64,000 nt of DNA from Exophiala sp. HKRS030 (lineage: Eukaryota; Ascomycota; Eurotiomycetes; Chaetothyriales; Herpotrichiellaceae), in the NCBI GenBank assembly GCA_023897205.1, contig JAHWDD010000004.1, positions 5,084,001 to 5,148,000 of the forward strand, written 5' to 3'. The position numbers and the translations under genes are program-made. Shown here piece by piece: positions 44,880 through 54,266 of this stretch; positions within the stretch are counted from its first letter, which is position 1, and each line of letters opens with the position of its first letter. The notes below the pieces were generated by a model. That model had not been told where the DNA came from. It saw only the letters and a program-made list of their open reading frames with translations, and did not search any database.

Positions 44880-45677
44880 CTAAACCGTAACAGGCTCAGT
44901 CTCTGTCTTGGCCTCATCAGTCCCGTCGTTCAGAGTCTTGTCCTCTGTTGCTGTAGTCCCAGCTTCAACATCTGTCGACGTGTCCGTTACAGACACGACA
45001 GGAGCATCTGCATGTGTAGCACGAATACGCTGTTGACGCAGAGACATTCCGAAAATTGCCAGGGTAAGGGTGTAGAGAACACTACGATGGAGAACTATCA
45101 GCACCAGACTCACGAACTCAACCTTGTGACTTACAATTCCACAGCTCCAAGACCCGCAGCAGTGCCAGCCAAGGCAACTCCGGCATGGTACTTGTTGACA
45201 CTTCTCTTGACGACGGTGCGCTTGGCAAACCCGATGTCTTCAGGGCGGTAGGGGGCATTCCAAACCCCCCTGCTGTTGCCGTTACCGTACCACCATCCGT
45301 TGTATACACTGGTCCATTGTGCCATCAATGCGAAGCTCGTCAGCCAGAAAATCACCCCGAACATCTCGAGGCCCAAGACTGCCCAGCGATTGTATAGATT
45401 CGGTTGACGTGAGAGGGCGATGAAGTAGTAGACGAAGATGATCAGACTCGCCGATGCCTTTTGCTCATGGTCAACTCGTGCCCAAAGTACCCACAATGGT
45501 AGCAGAACTTACTGTGAACAGCGTGAAGCCGAATGCATCATAGTTTCCCCAGATCGAAGTGGCCGCCGCGGTCAAGGCGAGCACGACCACAGCCAGGGCG
45601 ACTCGAGCGCACCCTACGGCGCTCGACCACCGAGGCATCGGAACAACGTCCGTGTTGTGTGCCGCCGCCTGAGACAT
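44880..45677 (-). CDS. Four-TM MARVEL-like membrane protein
   Basis: Three exons, 45677-45513, 45457-45135 and 45081-44880, join in frame (FT/ASASLIIF and EF/VLYTLTL) and give about 229 residues. Four membrane helices are visible: ARVALAVVVLALTAAATSIW, then SLIIFVYYFIAL, AVLGLEMFGVIFWLTSFAL and the C-terminal VLYTLTLAIFGM. This spacing matches fungal MARVEL-domain proteins, which organise membrane microdomains. A loop has GWWYGNGNSRGVW. The cytoplasmic tail is acidic and Thr-rich. The start at 45677 (MSQAAAHN) is the nearest ATG before the first helix. Confidence 0.75.
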
Positions 45678-46550
45678 CCTGAGCGATGTCGAAGTTGAGA
45701 ACCTGGAAATGGTACGGGGAGTATCTTCCTCGCCGTGATCGACCATCCTCGTCGACGTCAGAAAGGGACCGACTTGAAGTGTGTATTCAGAAAGGAGGAT
45801 GACTGGGTACCTCCACCACCACCTACTGGAAATGGGCCATTTATTCATGGATGGACTCTCTTTGTCCGACTGAAGCGTGTGACATGATGCAAACGGTAGA
45901 GGGTCTGGGCCTTTCCCCGGACAACGTACAAAGAATGCAAGAGAATTATGGCATGAGTGGAATCGCCTCAACATGCAAGGGATGCTCAGAATGCCGAAGT
46001 GATTGGTCGATACAACTCGATGTCAGCATAAAGCCTTTGTTTTCAAGATGTAGTGGCCACGACCGTCCGGGGGACATTCGAATTGTCCGCATGATCGTAG
46101 TTTGCATAGTCCAAGGATATCTACTATCCAGTGGCGAATCTAAATCTACCAAGACTGCCATGCTCGAACCAAGCCTGACATCAAAGAGCATGGCAAGATC
46201 TATGTTTGTCGAATTCATCATCATACCATTGTCGTCGATGTAGAAATACAAGTTCAAGCAAAGTCTCTGAGGATAAAGGGTTTGTCGGAATGAAAAGAAA
46301 TCCAGTCCTAGTACTCCGTACTTGGTAGTGACTCTCTGAGAACTCGGAAATTCCCCGGCTGTTGAGTGTCAAAGGCAAACCACTGACATCAGCATCCAAC
46401 TAACTGCATGATGGCATTTCTGTACCAGACTCCATACAATGAGCTCATGGCTCGTCGTCATTGATGAAGGAAATTATCTTTTGAAATCCGAAAGAGACAG
46501 CTCCCACTAGAAGTCAATTATTTCATATTTGTACATAAAATTCGCCCACC
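45678..46550. other. Divergent intergenic region
   Basis: Shared upstream region of the MARVEL-like gene (-) and the aldo-keto reductase (+). No gene is recognised. One exact TACTCCGTA 9-mer lies at 46312-46320. Confidence 0.45.
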
Positions 46551-47723
46551 ATGTTGTCCCGCCTTCAGATCCGAGCTCCATCTCGGTTATCACAGATATC
46601 TCGCCAACTCTCGCGACAAACGAGAACGATGGCCGGATACAACAAGACCAAATTTCAACTCAACACTGGTGATGAAATCCCAGCAATTGGGTTTGGAACA
46701 TGGCAGGTAGGCTCGTCCCACTATCTTCCACCAACTGTCAAGATCTTGCCAGACCATATGCTCATTCGCGACCCCACGAAACAGGACAAAGATGCTCAAG
46801 AAGATGCGGTATACGAAGCCTTGAAAGCCGGATATAGACACATTGACACTGCAAGAATGTAAGGTCTTGAGAAAGTGTAATTTGACATGGATTCCTGTTT
46901 TGACTGATTCGCTTGTTTTTAAAACAAAAGATATGGCACCGAACCAGGCGTGGCCAAAGGTATCTCGAAGAGCGGAGTCCCTCGGAGCGACATCTTCATC
47001 ACCACCAAGCTATGGAACAATTCCCACCACCCAGACGACGTGGAGGCTGCGTGCAACGCATCCCTCAAAGACCTCCAGACCGATTATCTCGATTTGTACC
47101 TCATGCACTGGCCTAGCCCCTTTGCCCGGGGGGACAAACTCATGCCGCAAAAGGACGGCGAGATCCAGACCGGCGACAGTGACTACGTCGACACGTACAA
47201 GGCCATGGAGAAGCTCGTCAAGAGCGGCAAGTGCAAGGCCATAGGCGTCAGCAACTTTTCCAGGGCCGAGTTGGAAAGACTGCTCCGCGAGACCTCCATC
47301 GTCCCCGCCGCCCACCAGATTGAGCTGCACCCTTACCTCCAACAGACCGACTTTGTGGAATTCCACAAATCAAAGGGCATCCACGTCACGCAGTACTCGC
47401 CCTTTGGCAACGCGAATCCAATCTACGACAAGGGTGAGAACATCGGAAAGTTGATCGATGACCCGGTCTTGTCGGATGTTGGTAGGAAGTACGGCAAGAA
47501 TGGTGCGCAGGTCGCCCTGGCGTGGGGAATCGCAAAGGGTCACAGTGTGATTCCGAAGTCCAAGACTCCTGCACGAATCCAGGCCAACTTTGAAGGTGAT
47601 TTCAAGTTGGATGTTGAGGATGTGAAAAAGATCGACGCCCTCGACAAGAAGTTGCGCTTCAACGATCCGTCACAACGGTTTGGGTGGAATTTCTATGCCG
47701 ATTTGGATGGTAAACAGGGTTAG
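46551..47723 (+). CDS. Aldo-keto reductase (glycerol dehydrogenase-like)
   Basis: Three exons, 46551-46706, 46785-46858 and 46931-47723, with clean splice sites. NADPH-dependent reductase of the AKR superfamily with a TIM-barrel fold. The catalytic tetrad is visible: Asp and Tyr in YRHIDTARIYGTE (split by intron 2), Lys in FITTKLWNNS and His in DLYLMHWPSP. Cofactor motifs are GVSNFSRAELERLL and VIPKSKTPARIQANF. The sequence resembles fungal glycerol dehydrogenase/Gcy1-type enzymes, though the substrate is not certain. The first 26 residues (MLSRLQIRAPSRLSQISRQL) are basic and Ser/Arg-rich, resembling a mitochondrial presequence. An internal ATG (MAGYNKTKF) could give a cytosolic form. Confidence 0.9.
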
Positions 47724-48301
47724 AAAGATGAGCTGGAATTGTGGCTTGGTTCTTGTCAGTGTCATTCCATGCAAATCATGAGAACAATACATACACAAAG
47801 TTATTACTCCGTACTAGGGCATCTAGAAGGAATATGAGAGATTGTGCACAGCCCTCTTTCTTATGGTTCCCCCGTGTCGCCCGGAGTAACCTCTATTAGT
47901 ACTGTATGTAAACCTGGTGATCTGGTGGGAACAACATGTCACTCTCGGCGAAGCATTGGCGGTCATATTGACCCATTCATGTTTGTCAAAAGTCGATCAT
48001 CCCGCATTGAAACTCTGGACTACGAGTCGTCACGGACTTCAACAATAATAAACTCTACCACGTCGTAATCAATCAATAAGCTTGGATTCCTCTTCTTGCC
48101 ATTTGTCTATTCTCTCTTCATCATTCTCAAACCTCCTCTCTCTTGCAGTTCAGTTCAATGCCGTGAACTCTTCGTCTCTCTTTTTTTTCTTTTTTTGCGC
48201 TGTGCTGCGAAAGAGAGTGTCGCGTGCTCATTTCCCCAATCTGGTCAGTTCGTCAGGGAGGCCTGTAAACATCAGCCAATACGGGAAATCCAACACAGAA
48301 A
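47724..48301. other. Intergenic region
   Basis: No gene is recognised. It contains a TACTCCGTA 9-mer at 47805-47813 and a pyrimidine/T-rich stretch just before the PAP2 gene (48180-48200). Confidence 0.45.
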
Positions 48302-49886
48302 ATGGTGGCTACAGCCAAAACAGTCAACAGTTTAGCCGGAGGTGCAAGAAGATTGTCCAAAAGACTGGTCGCGTCTTATATCCTCGATTGGATCCTCATA
48401 CTGTAAATATATCCATACTACTTTCCGTCGTTCCATACCCTTTCGACCACCTGGTCTTTCGCGAGCGCTGCGATCTCTCAACTGACATCTTGTCTACAAC
48501 AGAGGCATAGCGGCCGTAGGAGGAGCATTTTCCCAAATCCACGGGGCCCGACATGATTTTTCTCTACAAGACCCTTCGATATCCTACCCTTACCACGACG
48601 ACACCGTCACGGTCGGCGTACTCATCGTCGTGGTCCTGGTCGCGCCGGGGGTCATCACCGCGGCAATCTCCTTGCTCTTCATTCCAGGACCGACCGCGTC
48701 ACCGAGAACCCCTAGGGCCTTGATATGGCGGCGCAAGATATGGGAGTGGAATACGGCGTGGATGGGTTTGGGTCTGTCGTTGGCTTCCGCTTTCCTCATA
48801 ACAGAAGGTCTGAAGGATCTGTCCGGGAAACCTCGACCGTTTATGCTTTCGGTCTGCGACCCAGACACCTCGCCGGAGTCCATCCGGAGACACCAGGTCG
48901 GTGGGTTGGGTTCTTCCCTCGACTCGGCCACGCCCATCGTCGTGTCGTGGCACATTTGCCGCAACACCGACCAGTCCCAGATGAGGAACGCCTTTGCCAG
49001 CTGGCCGTCGGGTCACTCCAGTTTCAGTTGGGCAGGCATGTTGTACCTGACGTTCTTCCTCTGCGCCAAATTCGCCGTCCAAATCCCCTTTCTACCTCCG
49101 GCAACTCCACCGTCTAATCGAGACGGCGGTAGCAGAAGATTCATATCGACTTTTGACGAGGAGGAGGATGGTGGTGGTGTCGCCGGGGCCGGTATTCATG
49201 ACCAACAAAGTGAAGCGGAAACAACAACGACGACGACGACAGCGGAAGACCATGGTTCTGGCAAAAAGAGTCTACGCTCGGCAGGGACCCCCGAATGGTC
49301 ATCATCCCTACGACAAAGACAACAACATCATCATCATTTTCATCCTCCTCGCAACGAGGCGGCCGCTCCACCTATTTACCTCCTCATCGTCGCCTTCGTG
49401 CCCGTCGGCGTGGCCCTCTTCGTCTGCGTGTCCCGTTGGTTCGACTACCGTCACCACGGGTTCGACATCATCTCGGGTTCGCTCATCGGCATCTTCACCG
49501 CCTGGTTCGGGTTCCGATGGTACCACTTACCCATCCGAGGTGGGAGTGGGTGGTCTTGGGGCGCACGCAGCCGAGACCGAGCCTTTTGGTTGGGTGTCGG
49601 CAGGGCAAACTATGTGGGTGACGAAGGGTGGGAAAGTAGGAATAAAATTGCTGCCGCCCAGAACCACAACCACAACCATCACGACGGCAACAACGACAAC
49701 AACAACATCCAACAAAATGGTCGCACACCTCGTAATGTCGTTGATGATGATTATGACATCGAGGCCAACGCCGCTCAGGCTTCCCAACGTGCCAACGCTC
49801 ACGCCGCGACCACCACCACCAACACCAACATCACAGGTCCAGGTTTACCTGATCATCAAGATACAACCGAGAGGGTGGTTTCTTGA
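48302..49886 (+). CDS. PAP2-family lipid phosphate phosphatase (Dpp1-like)
   Basis: Two exons, 48302-48402 and 48503-49886, spliced at GTAAAT...ACAG (ILIL/GIAAVGG), about 494 residues. It dephosphorylates phosphatidate, lysophosphatidate or diacylglycerol pyrophosphate at a membrane face. The three PAP2 active-site motifs are intact: KDLSGKPRP, ASWPSGHSS and SRWFDYRHHGFDIISG, surrounded by six membrane helices. A long Asp/Glu/Thr/His-rich insert between motifs two and three and an Asn/His-rich tail are encoded by trinucleotide tracts (for example about 49218-49245 and 49665-49710). Lengthy low-complexity inserts are common in fungal members. The start at 48302 gives MVATAKTVNSLAGGARR before the first helix. 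Confidence 0.88.
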
Positions 49887-50289
49887 TGATACTTCTTGAG
49901 AGACAAAAGTCTTTTTCACCATCATGACAACCTGGTGATTATGCATCGACGAATCCATACACGACATATACACGCATGTAACAGTACTTACTTACTGGCC
50001 TGCATATTATGATCATGTTGACTGACGGCACTAGAAAAATTGGAACAGTACCTAGGGATCTTGTCTTCTCTGAAATAGTACCAGTAAAAAAAATAACGAA
50101 TAAACAAGTAAAAATCCAGGATGCTCTTGCAGTAGTTGTTCATCTTCCTTGTCATGTGCACGATTAGACCAGTAAAATCACGATGTCAGGTTGAAGGATA
50201 TTCATATTCTGCCTAGGGGTTTCCTCATCATTCGAGGTCTTTGTATGGAGTGCTTCGTACATGACACATGAGAGTCTCTGTGTCCCAGG
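49887..50289. other. Intergenic region
   Basis: About 0.4 kb, AT-rich, with an A run near 50088-50095. No gene is recognised. Confidence 0.4.
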
Positions 50290-50818
50290 TCATGCAGTCA
50301 TCAACAACTTGTCGTTGATGGCCATGACCAACGCAACATATTCCCTACTCTCCATAAAGTTAATGTACACAATGTTGGGAAAAGCAACATGACTCGTGTT
50401 GGGCAACAAATCCTTCCACAACCTTTTGTTGACCGAGCATGCTTGTTCCCTGATGGATTTGTGGTTCGGTTGCCAAATATTGAGTACGTCCAGACTTTGC
50501 AATTTGTTGCCCGACATCGAGTCTTCTCGTGTCAAGCTTGGAGGCTGATGGGTCAAGGTCCAAGAGACCAAAAACAAGCGCTTGTCACTTGTGCGCATGA
50601 AGTTCCGCATCTTTTGGACCTGATCATGGACCATCTTCGCGCGGTCATCAGTATCAGAGTGGTCATCACAAATATCCAACTGTGATGGCAGATAGAACCC
50701 CTTGTTATGAAAGCCGCTGAGATTTACATATTCTGGACCCTCGACGACCACCACCACTGCAGCCTTCCCTGTTCCAATGAACTTGGACAGTGGCAGGAGA
50801 CTAATGTTGTCTTCCTCG
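50290..50818 (-). pseudogene. PI-PLC-like phosphodiesterase, C-terminal fragment
   Basis: The minus strand reads continuously from about 50818 to the stop at 50290. It encodes the second half of a phosphatidylinositol-specific phospholipase C-type TIM barrel. Visible blocks are NISLLPLSKFIGTGKAAVVV, GFHNKGFYLPSQLDICDD, RLFLVSWTLTHQPPS and FPNIVYINFMESREYVALVM. The N-terminal half with the catalytic histidines (X domain) is absent. At about 50815-50822 the coding sequence meets AT-rich mitochondrial-like DNA. It is therefore truncated, either by insertion or rearrangement, or by a scaffold misjoin at the gap that follows. Confidence 0.65.
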
Positions 50819-51335
50819 TGTTTTAGAATTTAGTTTTGTATATTGTAAATTTGAATCTAAATTACCTTTTAATAAAATAGTAGATAAACCTTTATATGAT
50901 GAATCTAAATTTAATAAATTACCAACATAACTAACTTTATACATAGATCTCGAGGCAGTATATCTTTTGCTTAATCTACCTCTTGCTTCTAATCTAAACC
51001 CAGTTATATGTTTATATTTAAGATTATTAATAATATAGCTTTCTAATAAATTTTTATTGTTAAAATAAGGTTTAATATTTATATTTTTTTCTTCTAAATA
51101 TTCACCTAAAATTGTTTTTTTTTTGTATTTTAACTTTATTTTTTAATTTATTTAAAAAAAATAATAGTCTTTTTCTGTTTTTTGTTATTTTTAATAATAT
51201 GGATTCTGAAATTTAGGTTTAAAAGCATGTTTCCTTATTTTTGTATTTATTTGAGTAAGAGCTTCATTTCCTAGAATTCGTTTTGATCAATTAATGTCAT
51301 ATTGTTGAACTGTTCTTTTACCTATTATTATAGCA
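50816..51335 (-). other. rps3: Mitochondrial DNA-like segment (rps3 fragment; NUMT or misassembly)
   Basis: About 520 bp of very AT-rich sequence. On the minus strand it encodes a continuous Lys/Asn/Ile/Leu-rich stretch including GFRLEARGRLSKRYTASRS, then NLLNLDSSYKGLSTILL and NLQYTKLNSKTR. These match the C-terminal part of fungal mitochondrial ribosomal protein S3. Farther upstream a TGA falls inside an otherwise coding-looking segment (DIN-TGA-SKRILGNEAL), consistent with TGA = Trp in the mitochondrial code. The match stops at KTR, where the nuclear PLC-like gene begins. The other side runs straight into the N gap. It may be a nuclear insertion of mtDNA or an assembly artefact at a contig end. 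Confidence 0.7.
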
Positions 51336-51435
51336 NNNNNNNNNNNNNNNNNNNNNNNNNNNNNNNNNNNNNNNNNNNNNNNNNNNNNNNNNNNNNNNNN
51401 NNNNNNNNNNNNNNNNNNNNNNNNNNNNNNNNNNN
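51336..51435. other. Assembly gap (100 N)
   Basis: Exactly 100 N, the conventional size for a gap of unknown length. Distances across this point, and the linkage of the segments to left and right, are not reliable. Confidence 0.99.
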
Positions 51436-51699
51436 GACGAACGATAAAAGAGGGTACTTTAGAACTTAAATATTAGAATAATTAGAGTAGATAGAAGAAA
51501 GATAAGAGTAGATTTATAAAGATAAAAGGTAGGGCTATCGATTAATATAAATTTTAAAAAGGGTTTCCGAAGTTAAAGGTCTAACCTTAACTCGGGAAGT
51601 AGACCTAGAGATTAGTATAAGGTAAAATAAGCCGTAAAATATTTAAGAATTTTCTAATCCTAAGACGAAGGACCGGTATATAGTATTAGTATATCCGGA
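51436..51699. repeat. AT-rich RIP-like sequence
   Basis: TA-rich, purine/pyrimidine-simple sequence directly after the gap, with no open reading frame or recognisable element ends. It looks like repeat DNA degraded by C-to-T mutation (RIP). Confidence 0.5.
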
Positions 51700-52330
51700 A
51701 TTGTCTATCTTATTCGCCATGGCCAGGGACTTCATAATGTCCTCGACGATAATAATATTCACGATCCAGAGTTAACAATTTAGGGCGAGATTTAGTCAGT
51801 CGTCCTCGGTCAAGGATTTCCTTATAATCAATCGACTATCGGGGCGATTATTACTTCTCCCCTTAAGCGTTCTATTCATATAAGTCTCCTAGCATTTACG
51901 AGAACGCTTGATAGAGGAAACTATCTCCCTGGCAAGGGTGGTATCGCACAAGGCCTTAAATTACTACTAGAGCCAAATATCCAGGAGGGGGGCTAGAGGC
52001 CAGCAACACCGGGAGCGCAGTTCCAGAGCTAATTAAATCATGGCCTAAAGTCGACTTTTCTTTACTCGTTCCCCGTGGCCAGAGAAAACAGGGCCTTTTG
52101 CTCCGGATGAGATCGCAATAGAGCGGCGCGCTCAAAATGTTCGGGAAGATCTTCTACTTCGAAGTCGCGGTCTTGCGACAAACTTTGTCAGGAGGGACAT
52201 CGTGGTCATAACGCATGGAGGATTCATACAATTCTTAACCAAATCCGATATTGTGCTTGCGAATGGTGAGGTCAGAAAGTATAAGATTACTAGCACAGCA
52301 GATGGTGCTCTGCTCTCACCAGTGTTCTAG
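51700..52330 (+). pseudogene. Histidine phosphatase (phosphoglycerate-mutase family), RIP-decayed
   Basis: The two hallmark parts of a PGAM-family phosphatase lie in order but in different frames. At 51700 the sequence reads IVYLIRHGQGLHNV, containing the RHG catalytic motif. The same frame continues with stops but keeps NNIHDPELT, then STIGAIITSPLKRSI. At 52049-52330 another frame reads FTRSPWPEKTGPFAPDE and then DIVVITHGGFIQFLT, the second catalytic histidine motif. In-frame TAG and TAA codons interrupt the first part (near 51780 and 51992), and the AT enrichment around it fits C-to-T (RIP-type) decay. Not functional. Confidence 0.65.
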
Positions 52331-53096
52331 TTATGCTCAGGTTACGAAGGAAAAATCTGGCAAGACTTCGCTGGCTTTGGACTATGGAAGCGTACTAGGC
52401 ATTTACCTTACGTCCTTATGTTCCGTATTTCAGGAAGTCTGAGCAAATATAGTAGAATCGATTGCCTGTAGTTCCAAACAAACTGGGGGTCAATTGCCCG
52501 AAAGCTGTCTCGCTTATTGCGGGGAATCTTGCATGAATCTAATGCTTCAAAGTTGCAAAGCACTCGTGCAGAGCGAGCTGAAGCTTGGAAGCTGAAAGTA
52601 ACACGAGAGAATCTTGACTCCCTACTCATGGGATGACCTGTCGCGAAAGGCCAAAAGCCTAATTGGAGCTGCCATTACTTGGCCTAAGAAGGCAACCGCC
52701 AATCAATACACGTGTCTAACCTCGGACCTCGAAAGTCTACAAGTTGAGCTCGTCCTAATTGGTGAGAGAATATCAGGTGCCAGTAAGGAAGACTTGGCAT
52801 TCCCTCAGCTGAAGACTATCTCTTCAGCAGTACTGATTACGATAAGTAGGGCAGTTATGATAGGGATGGGCGATGTTAAATTCAACATCGAATATCAGCG
52901 ACAAATTTACCCGACTACTCGCCTAAGAGTAAGGGCGGGCTTTCGAGGCCTAAGGTATCGTAAATACCTTGCGCGAAAACTGCACATTAGTTGAGTATAA
53001 TAAAGTTAAAGAGCAAATATTTTAATCCTCATCTTAGTTCTTTATTTTCTGGGGTTCGCTACTCTTCCTCTCGCCGATATCGTATAATAGGTCCCG
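52331..53096. other. Accessory-island DNA with unassigned open segment
   Basis: An open plus-strand segment at 52614-52994 (126 codons, without an ATG start) includes LSRKAKSLIGAAITWPKKAT and ESLQVELVLIGERISGASKE. I recognise no family and there is no splice context, so it may be a fragment of a decayed gene. The rest is AT-rich and stop-dense. Confidence 0.35.
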
Positions 53097-54266
53097 ATGT
53101 CGAAACAAGAAGGACATTCTACACGTTTCGAGATGTCAACCACCGATGGGGATATGGTTGAAGATCGACGTCACTATGTGTGTTCTTTTGTGCCTGGCTA
53201 CATGCTAAGGGAGATCATTGCCGCCCCAAACGCCCCGGCCGAAGCACGACTTGCAGCAGAGTCTAGTCTACAAATCACTGATTCATTGCTTGCAATCAAA
53301 GCCGATCCAGATTCTCCATCAGAAACACGAAACATTGCTGATCAGCCAGTATTAACTCTTGATCAGTCAAGCAGTGTCAATCGTCTCATGTATAACTGTC
53401 GCAGTGGACAACAACTTCCTGGTGACCTTATACGGCGAGAAGGTCAACCACGGACCAGGGATCGGGCTGTAGACAATGCCTACGACGGATTCAAAATAAC
53501 ATTTGACTTCTTTTTCGAAGTCTTCGGCCGGAATTCTATTGATGATCGTGGCTTGCCGCTTATTGGAAGTCTCCATTTTGGACAAGATTACAATAACGCC
53601 TTCTGGACTACCGCACTACAACAAATGATCTTTGGTGATGGTGATGGTGTTCAGTTTGATTATCTTGCAGATTCATTAGATGTGATAGCCCATGAGCTGA
53701 CTCACGGTGTCACTGAGCACACCTGTAAGTTTGAGTATATTTCCCAATCAGGAGCACTTAACGAGTCGATTTCGGATGTTTTCGCCTGCATGGTCGAGCA
53801 ATGGCATTTCAATAAACAAACTGCCGATCAAGGAGATTGGCTTCTGGGTCAGAATATTCTTCCGCTCAATCGAAAAGGACAAGCACTTCGTTCTCTGAAG
53901 GCGCCAGGAAAAGCTTTTGACGACTCAACGTCTCCCGAGATTCCGCGGAAAGACCAGCAGGTGGGCCACATGGGCGACTATAAAGTTCTTCCGGAGACTA
54001 AAGCAGGCGATTTCGGAGGCGTACATCTTAACTCCGGCATCCCAAACCATGCCTTCTATCTTATCGCTACGAGACTCGGAGGTTATTCCTGGGATACGGC
54101 CGGCAGAGTGTGGTATAGGACGATGCTATCCACAGATCCGAGGATTCATCCGAGAACTACTTTCAAAGAATTCGCGGAGGTTACGGTGGAAGTTGCTGGT
54201 ACAATATTCAGTGCAGACGTACAAAGTATTGTTAAAAGTGGTTGGGTTGACGTTGGTGTCTTGTAG
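53097..54266 (+). CDS. M4 metalloprotease, protealysin-type (bacterial origin likely)
   Basis: An intronless gene of 389 residues encoding a thermolysin-family (M4) zinc endopeptidase. The zinc site HELTHG is at residues 199-204 (His199, catalytic Glu200, His203). The third ligand, Glu223, is in GALNESISDVFA. The transition-state His region VHLNSGIPNHAFYLIATRLG is near residues 310-330. There is no signal peptide. The N-terminal segment CSFVPGYMLREIIAAP resembles the short propeptide of bacterial protealysins (PPYMLR motif), which likewise lack a signal peptide. The usual fungal secreted metalloprotease is fungalysin (M36), so an M4 enzyme of this type points to horizontal transfer from bacteria. 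It sits between RIP-decayed sequences yet is fully open, which suggests selection or recent arrival. Its substrate and export route are unknown. Confidence 0.88.
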   Translation: MSKQEGHSTRFEMSTTDGDMVEDRRHYVCSFVPGYMLREIIAAPNAPAEARLAAESSLQITDSLLAIKADPDSPSETRNIADQPVLTLDQSSSVNRLMYNCRSGQQLPGDLIRREGQPRTRDRAVDNAYDGFKITFDFFFEVFGRNSIDDRGLPLIGSLHFGQDYNNAFWTTALQQMIFGDGDGVQFDYLADSLDVIAHELTHGVTEHTCKFEYISQSGALNESISDVFACMVEQWHFNKQTADQGDWLLGQNILPLNRKGQALRSLKAPGKAFDDSTSPEIPRKDQQVGHMGDYKVLPETKAGDFGGVHLNSGIPNHAFYLIATRLGGYSWDTAGRVWYRTMLSTDPRIHPRTTFKEFAEVTVEVAGTIFSADVQSIVKSGWVDVGVL

